Origin: Paulinella micropora
Lineage: Eukaryota > Cercozoa > Imbricatea > Euglyphida > Paulinellidae
Reading direction: 5' to 3'
Length of the DNA stretch: 64,000 bases
Assembly (NCBI GenBank): GCA_019918135.1
Contig: WBZZ01004083.1
Coordinates: 165,001 to 229,000 of the forward strand
Positions within the stretch are counted from its first letter, which is position 1. Every line of letters starts with the position of its first letter. Both the position numbers and the translations under genes were made by a program. The notes beneath the pieces were generated by a model. The model was not told the DNA's origin. It saw only the letters and a list, made by a program, of their open reading frames with translations, and did no database searches. Below are positions 1 to 9,070 of this stretch, one piece after another.

Positions 1-535
1 GTGCGAACCCACAGCGTAGCCGCCCCCCTGTCGCACGCAGCCGGCGCTCGGGGCACCGTGTCTCCCAAAATCCCAAAATCCCAAAATCCCAAAGTAGAAA
101 TTCCTCCGCGTGATTTCCCTCCTCTTCCTTCTTCTCCCCTTCTCCTTCTCTTCCCCCCCCCCTCCCCTTCTCCTTCTCTCTCTCCCCCCCCTCCCCCCCC
201 CGCCTCCGCCGGATGCAAAGGGAAGGACAAGGGGGAGAAGAAGGAGGAGGAGGAAGATCACACGGAGGAATTTCTACTTTGGGATTTTGGGATTTTGGGA
301 TTTTGGGACGAGACTGCACCCGAGCGCTGTTTGGAGGGGTCGATAGGGGGGTCTTTGGTAACTCCGCGTGCAAACCTACAGCGTAGCCGCCCCCCTGTCG
401 CACCCAGCCAGCGCTCGGGGCACCGTGTCTCCCAAAATCCCAAAATCCCAAAATCCCAAAGTAGAAATTCCTCCGCGTGATTTCCCTCCTCCTCCTTCTT
501 CTCCCCTTCTCCCCGCCCCTCCCTCACTGTCCTGT
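1..535. repeat. Palindromic fold-back repeat units
   Basis: Two units of the family that also forms the array at 50.4-51.8 kb. The arm near 62-125 (CCCAAAAT repeats, then CAAAGTAGAAATTCC and a C/T-rich stretch) is the reverse complement of the arm near 234-309. A second left arm starts near 425. The spacer between units (about 310-425) is itself partly palindromic around CAGCGCTCGG. No gene is supported; the open frames here only reflect low complexity. Confidence 0.8.
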
Positions 536-1190
536 GAAAAAAGGGGGAGGGGGCGGGGGGAGAGGGGAGGGGGAGAGGGAACGGTCCTAAGAAAACACCC
601 TCGGGGGAAAAAAAAAGTGAAAATGGAGCCTTAGATCCCTAGGAGTGTGAGAGTGCGACACAGCGCTGGGGTGCAGCTTGGGGCCGTCCTAGCCGTGCTA
701 GGCCCACTCAAGCCTGTGCTCCGCCACCCAAAGCCGCGCTCATGCGCTACTAAGGGTATAAGGCTCTAAATTGCCCCCCCGGGGAGCTCCCACGGGAGGA
801 GCGCTCTCCACAGAGCTCCGGATATCGTTTTCTTCTGCAGTCTCTTTCTCTTTCCCCGCTTGAATATGTCTTTCTATAAAGAATTTTATGGTTTTATAAA
901 ATCTACGCTTTAAGACAGCCACTGTGTCGTTGGAATCTTACCTTTCCACACGGCAGCAGCTCGTGCAAGACCGGCAAGGACTAGAACTAGCAAGAGACAG
1001 TCTGTTGTTTTTTCCACGCTATTAAAAAGCTTAGGCATGATTTATGTTTTTAAAAAAAAGTTGAATAAAACTCTGACAAAGTCAATGTGCTTTGGCACAC
1101 TAAATGCCCCAACGAGCGGATTTTGTCTCGAGGTGGTAGAAAAAAGGCAGAGGAGGGGGGGGGGGCAAGGTTCGCCCTCATCGTCGCGGG
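536..1190. repeat. Dispersed repeat, copy 1 of a pair
   Basis: This stretch matches 10,085-10,690 almost throughout. Both copies carry the same order: a tract around CCTAAGAAAAC, a GAGCCTTAGAT motif, a segment repeating GCCGTGCTAGGC, TTTCTATAAAGAATTTT, and AATAAAACTCTGACAAAG. The last resembles a polyadenylation signal. No convincing coding sequence lies inside. It sits upstream of the gene at 1418, as the other copy sits upstream of the gene at 10,989. Confidence 0.7.
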
Positions 1191-1417
1191 ACATGCAGAA
1201 AAACTACGAGGATGGCACTGAGCCCATGCCGGGCGCCCCCCCACCCTTTCTTCTCCCGCTCCCCGTTCTTAGATAGGAAGGCGCTCTTTCCCCCCTCTCT
1301 TGAAGGCTCTTTGCTAGGAGCTGGGGGGGGGGGGGGGCATTTTTGGTGAGATAAGATAAATTGCCCTTCACTGAAAACCGCCAAAAAAGGAAAGGCCTTG
1401 GCAAAGCAAAAGTAAAG

Positions 1418-2719
1418 ATGGCCATGCTGGTAACCGCCAAGGCGGACAAACGCCGCACTAGTAGTACTTCTGAGCTAAGTCTACGGCGTAAATTAGGAGA
1501 GCTGGCGCGTCGACACAAGAACGTACAAATTCTGACAACCGAGCCAGTTTACCTCGGAGACTTTGCAGATCTATGTAATCTAAAGAGGCCCCTCTCCTTG
1601 TTTGAAGCGCGCAAATGGGCACGCGCCAATCGCGGGCATCCCCTTTTGGCAGCGTACTTCGCGCCGGGGGGCGTCCGGGCACATGTTGACCATATAGTGC
1701 CAAGGCGCTGGGGAGGCCTTGACCACGCGCGAAACTATATGTTAATGCCAGATGTTGTGAACGCAAGCTTCCGAGAATTCGTTGATAACGAGAAGCTGGC
1801 CTACATAGGAAGCGTGGCGACGTGCAAGGCGGCAGCCTTTTGCAGGTATGTTCGAGAACACATGAGCAAGTGTAGTCTATTTAGCGACATGCCCGAGCTG
1901 CCCGTGGCTGGCTTGCACCTCACTTCGCACACAGCGCGTTGGCAGCCAGTGCGCGCTAGCTCTTCTCCGCCTACCGCAGAATGCGTAGACTGCGAGGGCA
2001 AGATGGCAGCTGCACCAAGTGACCACGCAGGGGCACAAGCTTTTCAGGAAGCATTGCCTGAAGAAGAAGCAAGCCCCGTAGAGGGGAGGGGCGGGGAGGG
2101 TCAAGGGGCCTTGCAAGCGATATGCAACACCACGCCAAAAAGCAAGATACCAACTCACAGCAAAGGAATGCAACCCCTTGCTGACCAGACTCAACGGCGA
2201 CCGCCTTTCATCGAGCTTGAAAGTAGTAATAACCTCCATGAACCCCAAAGTGCAACCGGTGCCTGGCTGAACCCTGAGACCAGCGAGTTTGGCATCGACG
2301 AAGAGAAGCGCCTGTGGGGAGCCCTGCGGTCTAAGCCCAGCGAGCTCGGCGTTCTCGGAGAGCCTGAGCTCGCCCAGGCCAAGGGCTTGCTGGAGCAAAG
2401 CCCGAGCGAGGAAAACGAGAGGCTTGCCGTGGAGCTGTTGCGCCTTGCACCGGCGCTCTGGCACGCAGAGGCTCTGTACCTCCTGGCCGGCTGTGTATCG
2501 GCGGGCCGAGGCGTGCGCTACGGCAACCCGGTGCTCGCCTTTTTGTTGTACGCGTGTGTCCTTGAGTTGGCAGAGCGCCGCGCCCAGCGCTCTTTATTTT
2601 ACCTGGACAGCCTGTGGCACGCAGTCGAGTACTTGGAAGGGCCTGAGGCCAAGGTCAGCTTTGCCGAATTCAAGATCAGCACTGACCCGGCTTTTACTTC
2701 AAGCAACTTTTGGGCCTGA
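1418..2719 (+). CDS. HNH-like endonuclease-module protein (family member 1)
   Basis: A protein of about 433 residues counted from the ATG at 1418. The open frame reaches back to 1361, but without an ATG. Residues about 40-155 hold a module shared with the genes at 12,855 and 62,290: PVYLG, a KR and W-rich helix, then DHIVP, GGLDH, NY and a later N..F. The spacing DHI-x-P, GG, N fits the HNH nuclease superfamily, which cuts DNA with a His-metal centre; no zinc-binding cysteines are visible. The C-terminal third is weakly Sel1-like (a YLLAGCVSAGRGV segment). The stop TGA overlaps the ATG of the next gene as TGATG. Actual nuclease activity is inference. Confidence 0.7.
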   Translation: MAMLVTAKADKRRTSSTSELSLRRKLGELARRHKNVQILTTEPVYLGDFADLCNLKRPLSLFEARKWARANRGHPLLAAYFAPGGVRAHVDHIVPRRWGGLDHARNYMLMPDVVNASFREFVDNEKLAYIGSVATCKAAAFCRYVREHMSKCSLFSDMPELPVAGLHLTSHTARWQPVRASSSPPTAECVDCEGKMAAAPSDHAGAQAFQEALPEEEASPVEGRGGEGQGALQAICNTTPKSKIPTHSKGMQPLADQTQRRPPFIELESSNNLHEPQSATGAWLNPETSEFGIDEEKRLWGALRSKPSELGVLGEPELAQAKGLLEQSPSEENERLAVELLRLAPALWHAEALYLLAGCVSAGRGVRYGNPVLAFLLYACVLELAERRAQRSLFYLDSLWHAVEYLEGPEAKVSFAEFKISTDPAFTSSNFWA

Positions 2720-4494
2720 TGCACGGACTGGAACACGGGCGCCAGCAGCAGCTCCTAGAACGCAGCCGCCAAGCCCCTGCAACCTCTCTGCTGTCCAAAC
2801 TTGCGTGGCGGGAGATATGGCCCAGAAAGGGCGAATTCAGCATCAAAAGCATCAAAAGCATGCAGCTAAGCGTGCGCATGCAGCGCTTTGCGCTGTCGAT
2901 CAAGGGCAAGGAAATGATAAAGTTGGAGGATTGCAGTGACGAGATTAGGGCTTTCTTTAGCCTTGCGCCAACCAAGTACTTCTGGCTCGACTTGCGCGAC
3001 GTGCTCAGCCGCTGGTGGTTGGCGCGGACCGATGCTCACGTAGCAGTGAGGATTGTCTGGCCCAAACAAGTCCTGGATGGCCCTCCTGTTCATGTTGAAC
3101 AAACACGAGTCCTCAAAGTACAGCAGTTACGTCGTGAATACGAGCACAGCAGGTTAGTGCCCCTCGCTTGGGCGTCAAAGCACACGAAAAAGGAACAGAA
3201 CATCTTCAAGGTCTGGGAAAAGGAGTGCACGCAATCAGTATCCGACCAACAGCTGGAAATGTTTCTTTTGCCTGCCAGATTAACGCCTAGCACCTCACGG
3301 AACGTTGCACAACCTTCTATGCAGCAATTGCCTGACTGGGGCACCTTGATCCGAGCCTGTTTTGAACAGCACGATGGAGAGCGGTTTACGAACTGGCTTG
3401 CACGCAATATGCAATGCTCACAAGAGCATAGGTCACAGTTGTGGGTTTGCCTAGAAGGCCAGGTGCCGTTGCTGCTCCGGCAGATCCTGGTGTCCTTTTT
3501 CCAAGCTTTGGGTAATGAGCACATTGTGATTTTTCGAGAAGTTTATGAGCACAAGCTAAGCAATAAGCTTGAAGAGCTCCAGGCCTGCCAAATCGCCGTC
3601 CTGGACGGATGTCCACAACGAGCAGAGGACGCTGTCCCATGGAGGAACCTGTTCCGCTGTCTTGCTAATCCAATCCGAGAATTCTCCGGGCGAAGCAAAA
3701 ATACTAACACGCCAATCTTGTTGAGCAATAGAAGCCACGTGTTATTGCTACCCGACAGGCTTGGGAAAGCGCCGTGGACAGCAACACAGTTGCGGGCCAA
3801 AGGTGTGGCAGCTACGACCCTGCGGCTTGCGGCGGCTCCGCCAGCGCTAGAAATTTCCACCGGCAATGTGTCTTCAACGGAGGACTTCGTACGCTACCTG
3901 CAGGCCCGCCAACTGGAGGCACCAGCGCCCTTTTCGTCGGAGGCCGAGCAAGATAATGTCTTTGTGAGGTATGTACCAGAATTCTGTGGGATGGTTGCAA
4001 CACAAGAGAGACTCCCGGGTCTGGAAAAAACCAGTAAAAAAGAGGTCCCCCATGTTTTCCCCATCTTGATGGGAAAAAATAAGGGGTTCTATGCAATCAA
4101 GCACCTTGATATTATTGCGAGTTTCGAAAGCTTCCTTGGCCTCGGTAGAGGAGAATTGGGAAAAGCGGGTGAGGGGAAGTTTTGGGTTAGCATGAAACAA
4201 CGTTTCCCGCGGCTGGACCTTGCAAGCAAGAACCAAACTCCGCCCTCGGGAGCGCGGGGCCCCAGGCCAAAGGCCTTCTCTTTCCATACACCGCGATCGA
4301 GCTGTATCCGCAGGCTATCGGGGGGGGAAGCGATGCCTCAATCCGGAAAGAGAAAGTTGAAGAGGAAATTAAGAGAGGATACGACGGAGAAAACTGACTT
4401 AGAATCGATGGCGGCACTACAAGATACACATCGTAAAAAGAAAAGTAAAACAAAAGGAAAATGCAAAGCCAAGAAGCGCTTTGAAACGACCTGA
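2719..4494 (+). CDS. Paralogue of the N-terminal half of the 12.9-kb HNH-family protein, frame break near its end
   Basis: Starts at the ATG that overlaps the previous stop; an ATG at 2860 lies nearer the start of homology. From about 2895 it tracks residues 35-500 of the gene at 12,855 (for example WLDLRDVLSRWWLA against WQDLRDMMARWWLA, and AVRIVWPKQVL against AVRVVAPRKVL). The function of this module is not recognised. Between about 4225 and 4265 the homology (AKGLLFPYTA against TKGLLFPYTA) moves to another frame, so the last 80 or so residues look frame-shifted. Both frames end in a Lys/Arg-rich tail. There is no HNH module here: it lies in the gene just upstream, so the order of halves is swapped relative to 12,855-15,065. 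Confidence 0.65.
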   Translation: MHGLEHGRQQQLLERSRQAPATSLLSKLAWREIWPRKGEFSIKSIKSMQLSVRMQRFALSIKGKEMIKLEDCSDEIRAFFSLAPTKYFWLDLRDVLSRWWLARTDAHVAVRIVWPKQVLDGPPVHVEQTRVLKVQQLRREYEHSRLVPLAWASKHTKKEQNIFKVWEKECTQSVSDQQLEMFLLPARLTPSTSRNVAQPSMQQLPDWGTLIRACFEQHDGERFTNWLARNMQCSQEHRSQLWVCLEGQVPLLLRQILVSFFQALGNEHIVIFREVYEHKLSNKLEELQACQIAVLDGCPQRAEDAVPWRNLFRCLANPIREFSGRSKNTNTPILLSNRSHVLLLPDRLGKAPWTATQLRAKGVAATTLRLAAAPPALEISTGNVSSTEDFVRYLQARQLEAPAPFSSEAEQDNVFVRYVPEFCGMVATQERLPGLEKTSKKEVPHVFPILMGKNKGFYAIKHLDIIASFESFLGLGRGELGKAGEGKFWVSMKQRFPRLDLASKNQTPPSGARGPRPKAFSFHTPRSSCIRRLSGGEAMPQSGKRKLKRKLREDTTEKTDLESMAALQDTHRKKKSKTKGKCKAKKRFETT

Positions 4495-4985
4495 AGCAAT
4501 TGTTTTCCTACAAGGCGAATGGATTCCTGGAGAATGGAGAAATGTGGCGCAGTCTACCTTGGACTGAGGTGAGGTGCCACACAGAACAAAACAGAATGCG
4601 CGGCAAGGACACAAAGGGGCAAAGTTAAAATTTTTTATTAAAAGCTCAGGTTCTGACGATGAGGAGCCTAATGGTTTAAGCGCAAGTCGCTCCAGCTCGT
4701 TAAGGGGCAGAAAAAGGGAAAAGCGCGGCGAGAAAGTATTGAAAAAAACTTTTTCTTTAATGAACCAAGCAGGAATTTCAATTGGTCGTGCAACACTAGC
4801 TTAAACAAGCGCAGCCAAAGTCTCTTGTCAGGGACATTTGTCTATTTCTCCCTACGGCACGTCAGCACCTTTTGCAAAAAAAATTCTGCTGGATTTTACA
4901 ACCAGCGCTAGCTTGCTCAAGCCTTGCCCCCCCCCCTTCCTACAGCACTGACAAAGGGTTAAGGTGGACAGAAAAACAAAGGAGG
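4495..4985. other. 3' flank without a supported gene
   Basis: Contains TTTTTTATTAAAAG near 4630, a possible polyadenylation region for the gene ending at 4494, and a short Ser/Lys-rich open frame (4574-4804) for which I see no support. A C-run at about 4927 precedes the repeat block. Confidence 0.4.
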
Positions 4986-5770
4986 GGTGAGGACACATTT
5001 TAGACCGGGAAATTAAAGCCTTTGATCTTTAGCAAAATTGAGAGTGCGACCAAGCGCTGGTGCACGGCTTGGGGCTGGCCAAATACAGATAGGACGGCTT
5101 AAGCTGTACTGAGAAAAAACCTAGCACGGCTCGTCTTGTGCTTTGCACAGAGCTGAATGTATCCCTCTTCCCTCGCCTCATCCTGCGAACATTTGGAGGA
5201 TTGTGATACAGAGAGGCGTGTATAGAAGAGGGAAAGACTCAACTTTGTGCAAGGCCCAGAATAACTGTGTGCAGTCTTTTCTTAGGCGCAGCTTGGAGCC
5301 GTCCTAGCCGTGCTAGACCTATTCGAGCCGTGCTAGGCCCGCACGAGCCTGTGCTCTGCCACCCAAAAGCTGTGCTCGCACGCTACTAAGGATCTAAGGC
5401 TCTAAATTGCCCTGCGGGGGAAACACGTCCCATTTTTCTCTCCCCTCCTCTCTCCCCCCCCCCCCCATCCCCTTCCCCTCGCCCCCTCCCCTTTTTTTCA
5501 CAGGACAGTGGGGAGGGAGGGGGGAAGGGAAGGGGAGGAAGAGAGGGAAACAATCCTAAGAAAACCCCCTCGAGGGAAAAAAAAGTGAAATTAGAGCCTT
5601 AGATCCTTAGGAGTGCGAGTGCGCCCCGGCGCAGCTTGGAGCCGTCCGAGCCGTGCTAGGCCTATTCGAGCCGTGCTAGGCCTGCCCAAGCCTGTGCTCT
5701 GCCACCCAAAAGCTGCGCTCGCACGCCACTTAAAACCGTCCGGTGTGTACTCTTCCCCCAACCCATCCGG
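4986..5770. repeat. Dispersed repeat block, copy of 9,075-9,810
   Basis: Near-identical to 9,075-9,810 in the same order: AAATTAAAGCC, GTGCGACCAAGCGCTGG, GTTTTTTCTCAG in complement, TGATACAGAGAGGCGTG, then two GCCGTGCTAGGC-bearing segments. The segment 5592-5740 starts with TTAGAGCCTTAGATCC, and other copies end with its reverse complement GGATCTAAGGCTCTAA, so single units have inverted ends of about 30 bp around a core of about 110 bp. No coding support. Confidence 0.75.
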
Positions 5771-5889
5771 GATGGCAGAACACACAGACTCAGCGCCCGG
5801 CTTCCAGGGGCTGCTGCGTGACGTCCCGCGGCAGCCGCGCGACGGGTGTGCTAGTAGCGCACTCGAGCCGGGCCCAGGAACCCCCGCGG

Positions 5890-6160
5890 ACGATTCCGAG
5901 ATCCAAGGCCTTTGAGCGGTCCACACGTGCGGCCGAGCAAGGCGACACCCGCGCTCAGTTCCTGCTCGGCCTCTGCTACGAATTTGGCACGGGCGTGGGC
6001 AAGGACGAGACCGTCGCCTTCCGGTGGTACAAACTGGCGGCCGAGCAAGGCGACGCCTAAGCTCAGTACCTGCTCGGCCTCTGCTACACGCTGGGCACGG
6101 ACGTGGGAGTGGACAAGGCAGCCGCTGTTCAGTTGTACACACGTGCGGCCGAGCAACATA
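5890..6160 (+). pseudogene. Sel1-repeat gene remnant
   Basis: Two clear Sel1 repeats, with AAEQGD, LLGLCYEFGTGVG and AVQLYTRAAEQ, lie in one frame. A TAA at 6058-6060 stands where the repeat normally has Gln (GCC TAA GCT CAG, expected CAA). The remnant has no matching start: the ATG at 5772 opens another frame. It ends abruptly in a G-rich stretch after 6160. Sel1 repeats form alpha-alpha superhelices for protein binding. It is most similar to the intact Sel1 genes at 10,989 and 60,025. Confidence 0.75.
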
Positions 6161-7709
6161 GAATCCTTTGGCCTGGTTTTTGTGGTGGCCGGGAGCATAG
6201 GGAGGAGGAGAGAAGGGGAGAGAAAAGAGGATAGGGGGGGGGCCGGGGTGCTTCTCCCCCCCCCCCAGCTCGTGCCAGTGAGCTGAACTGGGTTCTTAGT
6301 TTTAAATTATATGCATCATCAGGCGGGCTTGTGCTCAAAAAAGAAATTTCTAAGCTTTTTTGGCTGCATCTTTGCCCTCCTCTTGTTTCAGATGCTGTGG
6401 GCGGGAGGACCTGACGCTAAGCGGGTTCCTGCCCAGGCTACCAGATACTACGCGCTGGCCGTCGTGCAATGCGCCCTGGGGCACTGTAGTGGTCTGGAGT
6501 TCGGCCTCCTGGCAGGGCGGCAGTGTGTCTGGCTAGCCGCCGAGGACCCCGCGCGGCTGGCGCTGGACCTGGGCGGACGGGTCGGGTACCTCCACGCCGT
6601 GGACGAGTCAGATTTTACGGAAGCTGAGGATGGGCTGTGGCACAGCAGCCGCTCCGGGAAAGCGCCGGTTTCTATAGGAGGAGGCAGCCTAAGAGTGTCG
6701 GACCTTTTCCTGGAGCTGCAGCGCCTGGCGGGCGACGACGTGCGCCTGCTGGCGTTCCGGCACGCTGGACAGTCTCCACCGCCGCCCGATTTCTGGCTGG
6801 ACTTTGGCCAGCGGCACTTTTTGGAGGCCGAGGGCCTAACGTCGCTGGGACACGGTGCCGTCGGCACGGTCTACGACGTGCCCGGGCAGGGCCAGGTCCT
6901 CAAGGAGGCCCGCTGCGCAATAGAGGACCTGGTGCCGGGACAGGGCATCTTCTGGCACCAAACGCGGTTTTCGAGTTCGCCCTTTGCGCGGTCCGCTACC
7001 GGTGTCGTTCCGTTGCTGCGGTACGGTTTCCGCAGGGCCAACCAGACTGCGCCACTGCTGAGGCAATCGCTTGCGACTGGTCCGTACAGCCGGTACAAGC
7101 AGGCGTGGGAGCACCGCGCCAAGTCGCTGCTGGTCATGCAGACGCTGTGGCCCAAAGCGAAGGGCGAGCGCTTGTCCAGAATGCTGTGAAGCCCCGCATC
7201 TGCGGATCTGCCGGAGGTCCTGGTGCGGGTAGAACGCGTCGTGGCGGAGATGCACGCGGCGGGGTACGCGCACAACGACCTGCACGCTGGCAACATCCTA
7301 GTGCAGGGCCCCCACCAGGTCACGGTGATTGACTACGACCTGGTCAGGCCCGCGAATGTGGATAGCACCTTCCTGGACTACCTGTCGTTAGCGCAAGTGA
7401 CGTTTGACGCCAACTTCGTGCCTATCTTGGAAAAGTTTTTTCCAAAGGGCGGCGCTCGCACGAAGTTAGCCTCGGCTGGACTTGAACGCCTGCCCAGGCT
7501 GCGCCACTATGCGCACGTCGGGCGCTGGGAGGCTTTGGCCGGAGTGGACCTGCTGTTGTTCCAGCGGCAGCACCTGCAGCTGTTGGGCTTGGACCCGGAC
7601 GCCGTGAGCTACGAGGTGGAGTACAACCTGTCGCCCCACGTGACCGTGGAGCTCTTGGTCAGCACGACGAACCCGCGGGCCTTTCGCGCGGCGCTGGAAC
7701 GAGCAGCGC

Positions 7710-7762
7710 CCAGCCCGCTAGCGCGGGCTGGATGGGGGGGGGGCTCGGGGGGCCTCCCAGCC
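7710..7762. repeat. GC-rich hairpin repeat, copy 1
   Basis: CCAGCCCGC, a TAGC loop and GCGGGCTGG form a 9-bp stem, followed by GGATGG, a G run and GCTCGGGGGG. The same block recurs at 8,131-8,175. It lies inside the tail of the kinase-like frame. Confidence 0.6.
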
Positions 7763-7914
7763 CCCCAGCGCAAGCCAACGCGCGCTGCGACTACCAACCT
7801 ACTTCATGGGCCCGGCGCACAGTACTGCGCAGCCGCCGCCACCCACGGCCAAGCCCCTTGCTACCCAGTCATCTCGACTAATGCTGCCAACTGCCGGCAA
7901 CCCGCTGCTGCGGG

Positions 7915-7983
7915 GCGATATGGTCGAAAAAGGCAGTGCTTCAGAGCATTCTGGCAAACTTGTCCTTTTTCAGCCATATCACG
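7915..7983. repeat. Short hairpin element (GTGATATGG family), copy 1
   Basis: About 68 bp with inverted ends close to GATATGGTCGAAAA and TTTTTCAGCCATATC around an internal GGCAGTGCTT...GGCAAACTTGTC. Related copies lie at 49,867-49,934 and 55,122-55,211, with end-only copies near 15,236 and 17,168. The length and inverted ends suggest a very small non-autonomous element. Confidence 0.6.
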
Positions 7984-8031
7984 AGGCCAGAAGTTAACAA
8001 AGGCTTCTGCCTGGTGTCAAACGTAGAATCC

Positions 8032-8668
8032 TCAGGCCTGGTTTTTGTGGCTGCCGGCGCCAAAGCAGGTCTGTCTTTCATTGGCAAAAGTACACAACAA
8101 CAAGAATTTATTAAAAAACTTTGCTCTTCCCCAACCCGCTAGCGCGGGCTGGATTGGGGGGCTCGGGGGGCATGCCCCCCCGGCGCACGCTGGGCAGCCG
8201 GCCACGCTCTGCAAGATTGCTGCTCTTCCCGTTGGCGCTAGCTGTAATTGGCAAAAACCCGGACGGGGCGCGTCGGGCAGCTTGCCTTTACCTGAGGCCA
8301 ACACAAATTGCATCGCAGGCTCTACCCGCATCTTCGCATCTATGGCCATGAGCAGCAAACCTACTTCCTCCAGTGCGGGATTCACCAACTTTGCCTGTCG
8401 CACGAGTTCTGTGCCCTGTTTCGATGGTAACGACGACGAAAGCTTGCTGTGCTCCAAAAACACAAACTTCTGGGTGCTGCTCTCCGAGGGCCGCGCTAGC
8501 GTCTGCATGCACAGCCAAGCCCCTTGCTGGCGCGACTTCCCGCCAATGCCGAACAGAGTCCGCGCATAACATGCGCACGAACTCGGGGTGTGCCTCCAAC
8601 AGCTTCTGTGTCATGCGCGTCAGCAATGTGCTTTGCTCCTGCCTCAAGTGTATTTCCTGTCTGCTCAT
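8032..8668 (-). pseudogene. Doubtful reverse-strand gene with a frame change
   Basis: The reverse-strand ATG at 8668 opens MSRQEIHLRQEQSTLLTRMT, a plausible helical N terminus. Near 8560 the better coding frame changes to one reading LFGIGGKSRQQGAWL and, later, QKFVFLEHSKLSSSLPSKQG and ALEEVGLLLMAIDAKM, until about 8230. The rest, down to 8032, runs into the GC hairpin. I recognise no family. It could be a frame-shifted small gene or chance; the forward strand over the same bases is also open but looks less like protein. Confidence 0.3.
8131..8175. repeat. GC-rich hairpin repeat, copy 2
   Basis: CCCGCTAGCGCGGGCTGGAT followed by a G run and GCTCGGGGGG, matching 7,713-7,762. The conserved part is the stem plus the G-rich tail. 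Confidence 0.6.
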
Positions 8669-8669
8669 G

Positions 8670-8775
8670 TTTTTTTGGGGCCAAAGCTAGCGCCAGCTCT
8701 TTCTCGCCGCAGAGCTGCGAGTTTTTTACACGCCTTTTTCTCTCGTTTTCTTCGCCCTCTCGGGGGAAAGGGCGG

Positions 8776-8806
<31 letters not shown>

Positions 8807-9070
8807 GGAGAGAGAGAGGGGAGCACCGGCGCGCACATTCCGTGCCAGACAATATCTTGTAACTTGAATACGCGCCGAAAAGTCGTGTTGGTCTAGCCCT
8901 GACACGTGTAGCCCTTTATTCTTTTGAGTAAAGTACACAACGAAAAAGATTTATGTATATATATATTTCGCTCTCTCCCCCAATCAACCAAGGAAGAGCC
9001 GAGCCGGTTTTTCTTTCCTTTTTAGTCTTGTGGCACAAAAGGATCCGCTTGCCACCCCCCTAGGGGGTCT
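8670..9070. other. Low-complexity intergenic stretch
   Basis: Holds a GTGTGTGT run next to a long G run at about 8776-8810, an ATATATAT run near 8953 and no supported gene. Confidence 0.5.

Larger units (their letters stand above)
6311..8026 (+). pseudogene. Protein-kinase-like gene with N-terminal signal/anchor, split by one in-frame TGA
   Basis: The ATG at 6311 begins KKKFLSFFGCIFALLLFQML, a good signal peptide or anchor. Around residue 179 comes a glycine loop LGHGAVGTVYDV, then VLKEA with the likely ATP-binding Lys. Near residue 319 is HNDLHAGNIL, the catalytic loop, and then VIDYD in place of DFG. These are hallmarks of the protein-kinase fold, closer to atypical or small-molecule kinases (HNDLHxGN) than to classical ones. 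A TGA at 7187-7189 separates the ATP-binding lobe from the catalytic loop, but both sides stay in the same frame. Kinase homology probably ends near 7702; beyond it the frame crosses a GC palindrome and a hairpin repeat. It could be a recent pseudogene, a sequence error or readthrough. Confidence 0.65.

Noticed and set aside
536-1190. Long terminal repeat of a retroelement
   Set aside because: The duplicated blocks contain an AATAAA, but there is no primer site, coding region or paired flanking copy bounding an element. The two copies are separated by unrelated genes.
8045-8569. Forward-strand gene of 174 codons
   Set aside because: It lacks recognisable protein patterns and begins inside a hairpin repeat. 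The reverse strand is more protein-like over the same bases.
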